Source: Chelatococcus caeni (GTDB taxonomy: Bacteria; Pseudomonadota; Alphaproteobacteria; Rhizobiales; Beijerinckiaceae). Taken from it: 64,000 nucleotides of DNA. The notes below the pieces were generated by a model that saw only the letters and a program-made list of their open reading frames with translations, did not search any database and was not told the origin of the DNA. The DNA is taken from contig NZ_JACIEN010000007.1 in assembly GCF_014196925.1 (NCBI RefSeq), positions 1 to 64,000 on the forward strand, read 5' to 3'. Made by a program: the position numbers and the translations under genes. Of this stretch, positions 8,033 to 17,014 are shown in pieces; position 1 is the stretch's first letter, and the number at the start of each line of letters is the position of its first letter.

Positions 8033-9102
8033 GCCTTCGCCTCCCGGGCGAGGAGCGCGCGCTTGCGCTCGACGCCCCAGCGATAGCCGGAGAGATCGCC
8101 GTCGCGGCGCACCACCCGGTGGCAGGGCACGGCGATGGCGAGGCCGTTGGCGGCGCAGGCATTGGCCACGGCCCGCACCGCTTCCGGCCGGCCAATGCGC
8201 CGGGCGAGATCGGCATAGCTCACCGTGCTGCCGGGCGGAACCTCGCGCAGGGCCTGCCACACCCGCTGCTGGAAGGCCGTGCCCCGCAGGTCGAGCGGCA
8301 GGTCGAGCCCGAGCGAGGGCGCATCGACGAGCCCGACGACCCGGGCGACGAGATCGGCGAAGGCCGGGTCGTCGCCGACGAGGCTGGCGCGCGGGAAGCG
8401 GTCCTGCAGATCGCGGGCGAGCGCCTCCGGATCGTCTCCGAGGGCGATGGCGCACACGCCCTTGTCGCTCGTGGCGACGAGCACGGCGCCCAGCGAGGAC
8501 TGGCCGATGGCGAAACGGATCTCGGCATCCTCGCCGCCGCGGCGATAGGCCGTCGGCGTCATGCCGAGCATGGCGTTCGACGCGGCATAGAAGCGGCTGT
8601 TGGAGTTGAAGCCGGCCCCGTAGATGGCCTCCGTGACGCTGACATCCGCTTGCGCCAGCTCCTCGCGCAGGCGCCGCGCGCGCTGGGCCGTGCCATAGGC
8701 CCGCGGGGTGATGCCCGTCACGGCCTTGAAGACGCGGTGGAAGTGGAAGGGGCTGAGGCCGGCCGCCGCGGCGAGCGCCGCAAGGTCCGGCATCTCCTCG
8801 GCCTCGTCGATCATGCGGCAGGCGCGCGCCACGGCGGCGGCATGGCGGCTCGCCGCGGGCGCCGCCGCTTCGTTCGGCCGGCAGCGACGGCACGGACGGT
8901 AGCCGGCGGCTTCCGCTGCCGCGCAGCTGTCGTAGAAGGCGACGTTCTCGCGCCGGCCGCGGCGCGACGGGCAGGTCGGCCGGCAATAGACACCCGTCGT
9001 GCGCACCGCATAGACGAAGCGCCCGTCGCTCGCTGCGTCCCGGCTGAGCACGGCCTGCCAGCGTGCATCCTCCACCGGCTCTGTCCTCGTGATGACGTTC
9101 AT
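8029..9102 (-). CDS. ada: Ada: bifunctional DNA repair methyltransferase and transcriptional activator
   Basis: A 357-residue protein with the full Ada architecture. The N-terminal zinc domain has methyl-acceptor Cys40 in FVYAVRTTGVYCRPTCPS, with further zinc ligands at Cys44 and in YRPCRRCRP. An AraC-type helix-turn-helix follows at about residues 90-185 (AAAAGLSPFHFHRVFKAVTG). The O6-methylguanine methyltransferase domain ends with the active-site PCHRVV (Cys327). It repairs methylphosphotriesters and O6-methylguanine and, once methylated, activates its own operon. The ATG at 9102 is chosen on homology; an upstream start adds 30 non-conserved residues. It is the first gene of a two-gene operon with the oxygenase. 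Confidence 0.95.
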   Translation of the reverse strand: MNVITRTEPVEDARWQAVLSRDAASDGRFVYAVRTTGVYCRPTCPSRRGRRENVAFYDSCAAAEAAGYRPCRRCRPNEAAAPAASRHAAAVARACRMIDEAEEMPDLAALAAAAGLSPFHFHRVFKAVTGITPRAYGTAQRARRLREELAQADVSVTEAIYGAGFNSNSRFYAASNAMLGMTPTAYRRGGEDAEIRFAIGQSSLGAVLVATSDKGVCAIALGDDPEALARDLQDRFPRASLVGDDPAFADLVARVVGLVDAPSLGLDLPLDLRGTAFQQRVWQALREVPPGSTVSYADLARRIGRPEAVRAVANACAANGLAIAVPCHRVVRRDGDLSGYRWGVERKRALLAREAKA

Positions 9103-9356
9103 GGTCCTTGGCCCTCCGTGGAACGTCATCCCATCTATCGCGCTTCCCGCCGCGGGGCACTCCGCTCCTTGCTGCCGAATTCGGCGCGGCAAGCCCGTCG
9201 AGGATAGTGCCCCGACGGCCGATGGTCACGCCCGCGCCGCACGCCGGCCGGCGCCGTCGCCGGCAATCTGCCGGATCCCCTGCAAAATTCGTGGCTATCG
9301 CCCCGGCGACGCGGTATCGGCATTGCTCCAGCCATCAGCATGCCCGAGGCACGGCC

Positions 9357-10550
9357 GTGCTCGATCTCGTGACCGCCCTCGTCCTGTGGTCGTCGGCCAC
9401 CGCAACGGTCGCCGTCGTGCTGTTCATCGTGTGGTGGCGGAACCGGGCGTTCGTGGCGAGCCTCTGGTGGTCGGGGGCCTTTGCCCTGATGTCCGCCGGC
9501 AGGCTGCTGCTGGCCCTGCGCGGGCACGTCGCCGACACCTTGGCCATCGAGATCGCCGTCGCGCTGTCGCTCGCCGGCTTTTCCCTGTCGCTGACGGGGT
9601 TTTCCGTGCTCGACCGGCTGCGGCCGCGCCCGTGGTTCCTGCTGCCGCTCGGGCTCTGGGTCCTCGGCTGCCTCACCCCGGCCTTCGCCGCGAGCGGCAG
9701 CTTCCGCATCATGCTGGCGCACGGTACGGCCGGGCTCGCCTATCTCCTCCACGTCGCGGTGCTGCGACGGGCGGGGCGGCGCTCGCCGGCCCGGCACTGG
9801 CTCTCCCAGATCTTCTGGTTTGCCGCCGGCCTCAACCTCGTCTCGCTCGTCCTCGCCGCGCTGTTTCCGCCCGCGGATTTCTTCTCCTACCGGTTCGCCG
9901 CCGTGGCACTCGTCGCCGGGCTCGCCGCGCTGGTGGCAACCGTCATCGCGGGCGCCCGCCTCCTCGTCGAGGAAACCGAGCAGGGACTGCGCCAGCTCGT
10001 CGAGACCGATCCCCTGACGGGTGCCCTGAACCGGCGCGGCCTTGCACAGCGCTTCGACGCCATGACGGCGAACGGCCGGCGGGATCCGCCGCTGCTGGCG
10101 ATGCTCGTCTTCGACCTCGACCACTTCAAGCGCGTCAACGACCGGCACGGCCACCAGGCCGGCGACCTGGCGCTCGCCCATTTCGCTCGCATCGCAGCCG
10201 CCAGCCTCAGGGAGGGAGACGCCTTCGCCCGCCTCGGCGGCGAGGAGTTCGCCGCCTGCCTGCCCGTTTCGAGCCTGGCCGAGGCCAAGGCCGTGGCCGA
10301 GCGCATCCAGGGCGCCCTCGGATCCACGCCGCTGAGCGTCGAGGGCCGGTTCATCACGATCACGTCGAGCGTCGGGGTGAGCACGCGGCCGCGGCCCACC
10401 GCGACCCTCGACGAACTCATCGCTGCCGGCGACCGCGCGCTCTATGCCGCAAAGGCCCACGGCCGCAACTGCATCATGACCGATGACGACACGCCCGACG
10501 GCGACGAAAGACGCGTGCGGCAACGGACGCACGTTGCGCCGCAGGAGTGA
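9357..10550 (+). CDS. Membrane-anchored diguanylate cyclase (GGDEF)
   Basis: A 397-residue protein. About six transmembrane segments occupy residues 1-205, beginning LDLVTALVLWSSATATVAVV. A GGDEF domain at about 220-375 follows. The active-site loop is GGEEF (in FARLGGEEFAACLPV), a catalytically competent variant, and the DPLTGALNRRG and DLDHFKRVNDRHGHQAGD motifs are intact. An RxxD inhibitory site is not seen upstream of GGEEF. It should make cyclic di-GMP in response to a membrane-perceived signal. GTG at 9357 places the first membrane helix at the N-terminus; upstream in-frame starts add a long polar extension. Confidence 0.88.
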   Translation: MLDLVTALVLWSSATATVAVVLFIVWWRNRAFVASLWWSGAFALMSAGRLLLALRGHVADTLAIEIAVALSLAGFSLSLTGFSVLDRLRPRPWFLLPLGLWVLGCLTPAFAASGSFRIMLAHGTAGLAYLLHVAVLRRAGRRSPARHWLSQIFWFAAGLNLVSLVLAALFPPADFFSYRFAAVALVAGLAALVATVIAGARLLVEETEQGLRQLVETDPLTGALNRRGLAQRFDAMTANGRRDPPLLAMLVFDLDHFKRVNDRHGHQAGDLALAHFARIAAASLREGDAFARLGGEEFAACLPVSSLAEAKAVAERIQGALGSTPLSVEGRFITITSSVGVSTRPRPTATLDELIAAGDRALYAAKAHGRNCIMTDDDTPDGDERRVRQRTHVAPQE

Positions 10551-10588
10551 TCACCCGCCGATCATCGCAAAGGTTTTTCAGAGGAAGA

Positions 10589-10665
10589 TGGTACAGCTGC
10601 CCCGGCTTGAACGGGGGACCTCCTGATCCACAATCAGGCGCTCTAACCAACTGAGCTACAGCTGC
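10589..10665 (-). tRNA. tRNA-His (anticodon GTG)
   Basis: A cloverleaf can be drawn on the minus strand: acceptor GCAGCTG pairing with CAGCTGT, D stem GCTC/GAGC, anticodon stem CCTGA/TCAGG around TTGTGGA (anticodon GTG), T stem CCCCG/CGGGG with TTCAAGC, and an encoded CCA end. The discriminator is A73, the base before G1 is T, and the first pair is G1-U72. This departs from the near-universal G-1/C73 of tRNA-His but matches the known alphaproteobacterial variant. Confidence 0.96.
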
Positions 10666-10729
10666 ACAGCCCGGGGAGCCGCAGGCTCCGCAGTCAGGCG
10701 GAAACTAGGCGCATCGCTTTGCGATTTCA

Positions 10730-10757
10730 AGCCCCTTCGCCGCAGCGCGAAGGGGCT
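10730..10757 (-). terminator. Hairpin downstream of the phasin gene
   Basis: AGCCCCTTCGC (10730-10740) pairs perfectly over 11 bp with GCGAAGGGGCT (10747-10757) around CGCAGC. It lies between the leftward phasin gene and tRNA-His. The minus-strand trailer is only weakly T-rich (TTGAAAT), so it may be an imperfect terminator or a processing/stability hairpin. Confidence 0.55.
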
Positions 10758-10816
10758 GTTGACAGCGGCCCCGCGCAGGGGCCGCAAGGCGTTCTGCCGC
10801 CCGGGATCGGGGGGCT

Positions 10817-11917
10817 TCAGCCGCCCCGCTTCAGCCGGGTTTCCTTGCTCCAGGTATCGACGATGCGGCGCACGGGACTGATCGAGGTCTCGGCGACGCG
10901 CCCCGTCGTCTCGGCGATGTCCTTGAGACGCGACGACGTCATCTCGTAGCCATGCCGCCAGCCCTTGGTCTGCAACTGCACGGCCTCCGAGAACGAGCCC
11001 GCGCCGAGCAGCTGCCGCCACAGGCCGAAGGCGGCATCCGCCTGCGCGCGCATGAGGTCGAGCACCTTGCCGTTGATTTCCGCGGCGCCCTTGGAGGCGA
11101 TGCCGGCGCTCTCGGCGAGGCCGCCCTGCAGCTGCTCGAGCGACTGCCGGACGACGGCATAGCCGTCACGCGCCTGCGTGAGGCCGGCCCGGGTCAGCGC
11201 CTCGGCGCCCGACGCCGTCTGCCGCTCACCGACAGCCGCCTCGACGCGCCGGGCCGCCTCGGCGCCCCGATCCAGCGCCTCGGCCACCGTATGCGCCACC
11301 GCCCGCGCCGTCCGCGCCACCGAGGAAGGGGCCTCCGGCACGGCCTTGGCGACCGGCGGGGTCACGGGCGGCGCCTTGACGAGAGGCTTTACCGGCGCGG
11401 CCGCGACCTTGCCGGCACCAGCTGCCGCCTTGGCCGGCGTCGACGCTGTGGCCGCGGGCTTGGCAGCGTTTGCGGGCTTGGCGGGCTTGGCAGCCTTGGC
11501 CGGCTTCGCGGTCTTGGCCGGTTTGGATGCCGGCGCGGATTTCGCCGCCGGGGCAACCCCTGTCGACGCCGGCTTCGGTGCCGGCTCGGGCCTCGACACC
11601 GCGACGGGCGCCGCCTTCACGGCTACCGGCTTCGGCGCCTGCGCCACGGCGACAGGCGCCTTGGCTGCAGCCTGCCCGCCAGCGGGCTGCCCGGCCGGTT
11701 CCTTCGCCGTATCCTTGGCGGGATTCCCGGCGGGTTCCGACGGCTTCGGAGCAGGCGGCGCGGACGACACGGGCCCGGCAGACGTTGCTGGCTTGGCGGG
11801 CGTGGCGGCAGGTGTCCCGGCGGCGGGCGCGGCAGGCGCCGGCTTCGCCCCCGGGGCATCCTTGGCCTGCGGACCCTGACCTGGCGGCGATGCCCCGTTC
11901 GACTTCGCAGTGGCCAT
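10817..11917 (-). CDS. Phasin family protein with long Ala/Pro/Lys-rich N-terminal tail
   Basis: A 366-residue protein. Residues 1 to about 195 are low-complexity alanine, proline and lysine (for example AKPAKTAKPAKAAKPAKPA), like the histone-H1-type tails of PhaF and AlgP. Residues of about 220-345 form a helical phasin domain (TQARDGYAVVRQSLEQLQGG through SISPVRRIVDTWSKETRL). Phasins coat polyhydroxyalkanoate granules, and AKP-rich tails bind DNA and can tether granules to the nucleoid. In PhaF the tail is C-terminal; here it is N-terminal. ATG 11917 has AAGGAGATC upstream. A second, short phasin gene lies 35 bases upstream, so the pair is probably an operon. Confidence 0.85.
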   Translation of the reverse strand: MATAKSNGASPPGQGPQAKDAPGAKPAPAAPAAGTPAATPAKPATSAGPVSSAPPAPKPSEPAGNPAKDTAKEPAGQPAGGQAAAKAPVAVAQAPKPVAVKAAPVAVSRPEPAPKPASTGVAPAAKSAPASKPAKTAKPAKAAKPAKPANAAKPAATASTPAKAAAGAGKVAAAPVKPLVKAPPVTPPVAKAVPEAPSSVARTARAVAHTVAEALDRGAEAARRVEAAVGERQTASGAEALTRAGLTQARDGYAVVRQSLEQLQGGLAESAGIASKGAAEINGKVLDLMRAQADAAFGLWRQLLGAGSFSEAVQLQTKGWRHGYEMTSSRLKDIAETTGRVAETSISPVRRIVDTWSKETRLKRGG

Positions 11918-11952
11918 GGTCGATCTCCTTCACATGTTACGGAACGCTGGCC

Positions 11953-12336
11953 TCAGGCCTTGCGCTTGGTCGCTTCGCCGACGACCTTCTCGGCGGCGGA
12001 GCCGAATTCCTTCATCTGCGACTGCAGGGACGCGAGCTGCTTCTGCAGGTAGTCGGCCTGCAGCTGCATGGCCTCCTGCATGTCCTTGGCGCGGACCAGC
12101 TTCTGCGCCAGGTCGAAGGCGGCAGCGATGTTCTGCTCGGCGAAGGACAGGGTGCGGTGCGTCAGGTCCTGGGTGCTGGACTGGACCGTCGTGGCCGAGC
12201 CCTCGAAGGCGGTCACCGCCTTCTGCGCGGCAGTGATGAAGCCATCAAACGCCTTGCGCGCCTGCTCGACGCTGCGCTCGGCGAAATCACGCATCTCAGC
12301 GGGAATTTCGTAGTTGGGCATATCCTTGGCGTCCAT
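11953..12336 (-). CDS. Small phasin family protein
   Basis: A 127-residue, fully helical protein with the phasin_2 pattern: YEIPAEMRDFAERSVEQARK at the N-terminus, then FDGFITAAQKAV, and NIAAAFDLAQKLVRAKDMQE before an amphipathic C-terminal coil (LQKQLASLQSQMKEFG). It should bind the surface of polyhydroxyalkanoate granules and limit their coalescence. ATG 12336 follows CGAGGAGGTTTCC, a very strong ribosome-binding site expected for an abundant structural protein. It is cotranscribed with the larger phasin gene immediately downstream. Confidence 0.9.
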   Translation of the reverse strand: MDAKDMPNYEIPAEMRDFAERSVEQARKAFDGFITAAQKAVTAFEGSATTVQSSTQDLTHRTLSFAEQNIAAAFDLAQKLVRAKDMQEAMQLQADYLQKQLASLQSQMKEFGSAAEKVVGEATKRKA

Positions 12337-12577
12337 GGAAACCTCCTCGGGTTATGCCGGCCTTGGGCCACGGCGGAATTGTTGCGTTGCAATATACCAT
12401 TGTGCGGCGCAAACTCAACCCACGGCACCGCCGCCTCCGTGCCGTTAACGCTACCGCGAGGTCGCAGGGAAAGACAGCAAGGCCTTTCGTGACCTCGGGC
12501 ATCGATGCCTATATTAAGTCTTCATTAGGCATTGGCCATATCAACCTGATGACGCGAGCAGGAGCGAACCGACAGGC

Positions 12578-15481
12578 ATGACGCGGACCGCACCGGAAGC
12601 TGGAGCGACGCTCGACGCGCTGCGGCACGACGCGATCTTCGGACCGCTCGTCGCCGGCAACGGCGCGGTCGCGCTCGTCGACGGCCAGGGCGACATTCTC
12701 GCGGCCTCTCCGGCCGGCAGGCGCCTCGTCGCAGCCTTGCTCGCCGCCGGTGGCGGGGCCCAGCTCGCGCGCCTTGCCGGCGGGCTCGCGCCGCGCGAGG
12801 GCATGCGGCTCGAGCGGGTGCGGCTCTCCTTCGGCTCGCGCATCCTCGCCGTAACGATCGCCTGCCGCCGCATCGGCGACACCGGAACGCTCGTCATCGC
12901 CGCCTCCCAGCCGCTGCCGGCCTCGCTCGCCGGCACCGCAGAGGCCGCCGCGCCCGTCCAGCCAACGCCTGCGCCCAGCCCCTCCGCGGCGGACGAAGCG
13001 GATGCCGCGACGCGCCTGCGCGCCCTCGCCGGGCGCCGTGCGACCGTCCGCTTCCTCTTCGAGACCGATGCCGATGGGCGTTTCGTCAAGCTCTCGCAGG
13101 AGCTCGCCGAGGTCGTCGGCGCCGCGAGCGCCGACATCGTCGGGCGCAGCTGGGCGGACATCGCCTCCGAGATCGTCAGCGACCGCGCCGGGCGCGTCGC
13201 CGCCGCCCTCGACCGGCGCGAGACCTGGAGCGGCGCGACCGTGCTGTGGCGCGTCGCCGGCAGCCCGCTGCGCGTCGAGGTGGAGCTCGCTGGCCTGCCG
13301 GTGCAGGGACCGGACAAAGGCTTTGCCGGCTTCCGCGGCTTCGGCCTGTGCCGCCTCAACGAGATCCACGAGGACGTCGCCATCGCGCCGCCCATCGGCG
13401 TCGCAACGCCCGACACGGCGGCGCCCGCGACGCCCGAGCCGGCGCCGCCGGCCGCCGAACCCACGGCAGCGCCCGAGGATGAAGTGCCGCCGGCCACTGT
13501 CGTCCCGTCTTCACAGCTCCCGACATCCGAAGGCGGGGCGGTCGTTCCCTTCCCCGCCGTGCGCACCAGCGTCGGCGCGACGCTCGGCACGCCGAAGGTG
13601 GTGCCGCTGAGGATCGCCGAGGCGCCCGCCGGCACGGGCACCCAGGCCCGTGCCGAGCAGAGGCCGCCCGAGGCTCCGCGCCCCGGCCTGTCGCCGAGCG
13701 AGCGCAACGCGCTGCGCGAGATCGCGCGCGCCCTCGGCGCACGGTTCGAGGGCTGGAGCGACACGCCAGCCGCACCGGCGCAGAGCCCCGAAACGACCCC
13801 CCTCGCCGCGGCCGAGGCAACCTCCGCGCCCGAGACACCGGTGATCGACGCGCCTGCGTCCATCCCTGCGAAGCAGGTCCCTGCGACGCCTCCTGCCACG
13901 GAAGCGGTGGCGGAGCCGCCGCAGGGCGCGCAGGCAATCGAGGAGCCGGCACACGAGGAACCGGCCCGCGAAGAGGAAGCGGCCGCGCAACCCGTGAACG
14001 AGCCCGCTCCGGCACCCTCGCCCTTCGCCCAGCTCGTCGACAAGCTGCCGGTCGGCGTGCTGGTGAGCCGGGGCGAGGAGCCGCTCTATGCCAACCGCAC
14101 GCTGCTCGATCTCCTCGACTATCCGGATGTCAATGCCCTCGCCGCGGCCGGCATGTCGAAGGTCTTCGCGCGCCAGCCGGACCGGCCGGGCGAGGAGGAG
14201 CGCATCGCCCTGCGCAGCGTCACCGGCGAGGCCATCCCGGTCGATGCGCGCCTTGCAACGATCGACTGGCAGGGCGCCGCCGCCTCGCTCATGACCTTCC
14301 GCCGCGCCATGGAGCCGGAGCTGCAGCGCCACCTCGACGGCCTCGAGGAGGACCTGCGCAACTACGAGGAGCGCACCAGCGAGCTCACCTCGATCCTCGA
14401 CACGGCGACCGACGGCGTCATCGTCCTCGACGGGCACGGGCGCATCCTGTCCGTCAACCGGTCGGCCGAGGCGCTCTTCGGCTACGACCAGAACGAGATC
14501 GCGGGCGAGCCCTTCACCATCCTCCTCGCCCCCGAGAGCCATGCGGTCGCGCTCGACTATATCGAGGGCCTGAAGGCGGGCGGCGTCGCGAGCATCCTCA
14601 ACGACGGGCGCGAAGTGACGGGGCGCGTGCGCCAGGGCGGCAAGTGCCCGCTGACCATGACCATCGGCCGCGTCAGCGAGCGTCCGCACCGCAAGTTCTG
14701 TGTCGTCCTGCGCGACATGACGGCCTCGAAGAAGGCCGAGGCCGAGCTGATGGCGGCCAAGCGCGCCGCCGAGGAGGCCAATGCCCAGAAGTCCGACTTC
14801 CTCGCGAAGATCAGCCACGAGATCCGCACGCCACTCAACGCCATCATCGGCTTCGCCGAGGTGATGCTGGAGGAGCGCTTCGGGCCCGTCGGCAACGAGC
14901 GTTACAAGGAATATCTCAAGGACATCCACGTTTCCGGCGGGCATGTCATCAGCCTCGTCAACGACCTGCTCGACCTCGCCAAGATCGAGGCGGGGCGGCT
15001 CGACCTCTCCTTCACCAGCGTCAAGCTCAACGATGTCGTGGCGAGCTGCGTCGCGCTGATGCAGCCGCAGGCGAACCGCGAGCGCATCGTGCTGCGCACG
15101 AGCCTCGCCCCGCACCTTCCCGCGGTCGTCGCCGACGAGCGCTCCATGCGCCAGATCATCCTCAACGTGCTGTCGAATGCCGTGAAGTTCACCGATGCGG
15201 GCGGTCAGGTCATCGTCTCGACGGCTCTGACCGATCGTGGCGAGGTCGTCGTACGCGTGCGCGACACCGGCATCGGCATGAACGACAAGGAGATCGAGGC
15301 CGCGCTCGAGCCCTTCCGCCAGCTCGCCACCGCCCGCCGCGCCGGCGGCACGGGGCTCGGCCTGCCGCTGACCAAGGCCCTCATCGAGGCCAACCGCGGC
15401 TCGCTCGCCATCAAGAGCGCGAAGAACGAGGGCACCCTCGTCGAGATCACCCTGCCGCGCACCCGCGTGCTGGCGGAGTGA
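12578..15481 (+). CDS. PAS-domain sensor histidine kinase, PdhS-like
   Basis: A 967-residue kinase without obvious membrane segments. A degenerate PAS-like sensor region covers about residues 1-265 and a long Ala/Pro/Glu-rich linker about 270-480. A PAS domain at about 485-590 (PFAQLVDKLPVGVLVSRG) is followed by a second at about 600-720. HisKA has phospho-acceptor His747 in KISHEIRTPLNAIIGFAEVM. HATPase_c shows the N box LNVLSNAVKFTD and G boxes DTGIGM and GGTGLGLPLTKALIEAN. The HisKA region and the ERFGPVGNERYKEYLKDIH segment are characteristic of the PdhS/PleC/DivJ group that phosphorylates DivK and controls cell-cycle asymmetry in Hyphomicrobiales. There is no receiver domain. Confidence 0.85.
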   Translation: MTRTAPEAGATLDALRHDAIFGPLVAGNGAVALVDGQGDILAASPAGRRLVAALLAAGGGAQLARLAGGLAPREGMRLERVRLSFGSRILAVTIACRRIGDTGTLVIAASQPLPASLAGTAEAAAPVQPTPAPSPSAADEADAATRLRALAGRRATVRFLFETDADGRFVKLSQELAEVVGAASADIVGRSWADIASEIVSDRAGRVAAALDRRETWSGATVLWRVAGSPLRVEVELAGLPVQGPDKGFAGFRGFGLCRLNEIHEDVAIAPPIGVATPDTAAPATPEPAPPAAEPTAAPEDEVPPATVVPSSQLPTSEGGAVVPFPAVRTSVGATLGTPKVVPLRIAEAPAGTGTQARAEQRPPEAPRPGLSPSERNALREIARALGARFEGWSDTPAAPAQSPETTPLAAAEATSAPETPVIDAPASIPAKQVPATPPATEAVAEPPQGAQAIEEPAHEEPAREEEAAAQPVNEPAPAPSPFAQLVDKLPVGVLVSRGEEPLYANRTLLDLLDYPDVNALAAAGMSKVFARQPDRPGEEERIALRSVTGEAIPVDARLATIDWQGAAASLMTFRRAMEPELQRHLDGLEEDLRNYEERTSELTSILDTATDGVIVLDGHGRILSVNRSAEALFGYDQNEIAGEPFTILLAPESHAVALDYIEGLKAGGVASILNDGREVTGRVRQGGKCPLTMTIGRVSERPHRKFCVVLRDMTASKKAEAELMAAKRAAEEANAQKSDFLAKISHEIRTPLNAIIGFAEVMLEERFGPVGNERYKEYLKDIHVSGGHVISLVNDLLDLAKIEAGRLDLSFTSVKLNDVVASCVALMQPQANRERIVLRTSLAPHLPAVVADERSMRQIILNVLSNAVKFTDAGGQVIVSTALTDRGEVVVRVRDTGIGMNDKEIEAALEPFRQLATARRAGGTGLGLPLTKALIEANRGSLAIKSAKNEGTLVEITLPRTRVLAE

Positions 15482-15637
15482 TCCGCCGGCCCGGCGAACG
15501 GCATAGTCGGCGAAGCGGGACGCATGCACGCACCATCCTGTGCCGCATTCCCGCACAGCCGCCTGCCCGGTGCCGCGCGTTGCCCCTGCGGCGGGGGCGC
15601 CGTACCCTTCCGCTCAAGACGAACGGGGAGGTGCGCC

Positions 15638-16795
15638 ATGCTTTTCGCCTTGAGCGACGAGGAGGAGATGATCCGCGAGACGGCGCGGCGCCTCGCGGCG
15701 GACCGGCTGGCCCCGCTCGCCGAAGCCCTCGACCGGGGTGAGGGCCGCGAGGGGCTTCTGGCGAACCTCGGGCTGCTCGCCGAGAACGGCTTCATGGCCC
15801 TCAACGTGAAGAGCGCCTACGGCGGCACGGAGGCGGGCTCGGTTGCCTTCGCCCTCGCCGTCGAGGAGCTGGGCTATGCCTGTGCCGCAACCGCCGTCAC
15901 CGTCTCCGTCACCAACATGGTCGGCGAGGTCATCCAGACCGTCGGGAGCGAGGAGCAGAAGAGAGCCTATCTGCCGCGCCTCGCCGACGGCACCTATCCG
16001 GCCGGCGCCTTCTGCCTCACCGAGGCGGAGGCCGGGTCCGACCCCTCCGCCATGCGCACGCGGGCGCGACGCGACGGCGACGACTATGTCATCGACGGCG
16101 CCAAGATCTACATCACCTCGGCCGAATATGCCGGGCTCTTCGTCGTCTGGGCGGTGACGGATCCCGAGGCGCCGAAGGGTCGCGGAATCTCCCTGTTCCT
16201 CGTCGAGGCGGGCACGCCCGGCCTCGTGATCGGCAAGGCCGAGAAGAAGATGGGGCAGACAGGATCGGCGACGAACATCGTCACCTTCGACAATTGCCGC
16301 GTGCCGGCATCGGCCCTCATGGGGCAGGAGAACGACGGCTTCCGTGTCGCGGTGGGCGAGCTCGCCGGCGGGCGCATCGGCGTCGCGGCCCTGTCGCTCG
16401 GCATCGCCCGCGCGGCCATGGACGCGGCCAAGGCCTATGCGCGCGAGCGGCGCCAGTTCGGCACGCGCATCTGCGACTTCCAGGGCATCCAGTGGATGCT
16501 GGCCGACCGGGAGGTGGACCTCGAGGCGGCGCGCCTGCTCATCCTCAACGCCGCCGCGGCCAAGGACGCCGGCCGCCCCTTCGCCAAGGAAGCCTCGATG
16601 GCCAAGCTCTTCGCCTCCGAGGCGGCGCACCGCGCCACGGACACGGCCATCCAGATCCACGGCGGGGCGGGCTATGTGAAGGACTATCCCGTCGAGCGCT
16701 ACGCCCGCGACGCGCGCATCACGCGCATCTACGAGGGCACCTCCGAGATCCAGCGCCTCGTCATCGCCCGGGAGATCCTGCGCCAGAACGGGTGA
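15638..16795 (+). CDS. Acyl-CoA dehydrogenase
   Basis: A 385-residue FAD-dependent dehydrogenase that introduces the alpha-beta double bond in acyl-CoAs and passes electrons to ETF. Landmarks are the N-terminal helical domain with [20 protein letters not shown], the middle-domain signature [17 protein letters not shown] (acyl-CoA dehydrogenase signature 1), and the C-terminal [36 protein letters not shown]-like region (signature 2), given here in parts. The catalytic glutamate lies in IYEGTSEIQ. Length and motifs fit a short/branched or butyryl-type enzyme; chain specificity is not readable. ATG 15638 follows GGGGAGGTGCGCC. The next gene, an ADP-forming acyl-CoA synthetase-like protein, fits acyl-CoA metabolism. 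Confidence 0.92.
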   Translation: MLFALSDEEEMIRETARRLAADRLAPLAEALDRGEGREGLLANLGLLAENGFMALNVKSAYGGTEAGSVAFALAVEELGYACAATAVTVSVTNMVGEVIQTVGSEEQKRAYLPRLADGTYPAGAFCLTEAEAGSDPSAMRTRARRDGDDYVIDGAKIYITSAEYAGLFVVWAVTDPEAPKGRGISLFLVEAGTPGLVIGKAEKKMGQTGSATNIVTFDNCRVPASALMGQENDGFRVAVGELAGGRIGVAALSLGIARAAMDAAKAYARERRQFGTRICDFQGIQWMLADREVDLEAARLLILNAAAAKDAGRPFAKEASMAKLFASEAAHRATDTAIQIHGGAGYVKDYPVERYARDARITRIYEGTSEIQRLVIAREILRQNG

Positions 16796-16800
16796 AGGGG

Positions 16801-16849
16801 CAGTCGGCAGTCGGCAGTCGGCAGTCGGCAGTCGGCAGTCGGCAGTCGG
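16801..16849 (+). repeat. Seven tandem copies of CAGTCGG
   Basis: Seven uninterrupted 7-bp units begin four bases after the acyl-CoA dehydrogenase stop. Two to three copies of the same unit occur at 55016-55040, at the edge of the related repeat. The inverse, GCCGACTGCC, occurs at 17030-17039, so the element is bracketed by this motif in opposite orientations. Confidence 0.95.
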
Positions 16850-16877
16850 GCTGATCGCACCCCGCCGGGTCCAAGGA

Positions 16878-17014
16878 CAACCTCGTTTCCCGGGCGCATG
16901 CAGCGAAGCGGAATGCGACCCGGGATCCAGCGCAAGGACTCGCCGAAGGCACCGCATGAAGGGCCCCGGCTCGGCACCGCATCGTTTCATGCTGTGGTGC
17001 GTCCGGGGCACGAG
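16878..17014 (+). repeat. Interspersed repeat core, copy A
   Basis: A 137-base segment from CAACCTCGTTTCCCGGGCGC to GTCCGGGGCACGAG aligns nearly end to end, in the same orientation, with 55071-55208. It contains an internal inverted repeat: CCCGGGCGCAT (16889-16899) against ATGCGACCCGGG about 14 bases later. No open frame is conserved between the copies. It resembles the palindromic intergenic repeats common in Hyphomicrobiales. Confidence 0.85.

Noticed and set aside
16801-16849. CAGTCGG array considered as a CRISPR-like array
   Set aside because: Units are seven bases, directly adjacent, with no spacers and no cas genes; it is a tandem repeat.
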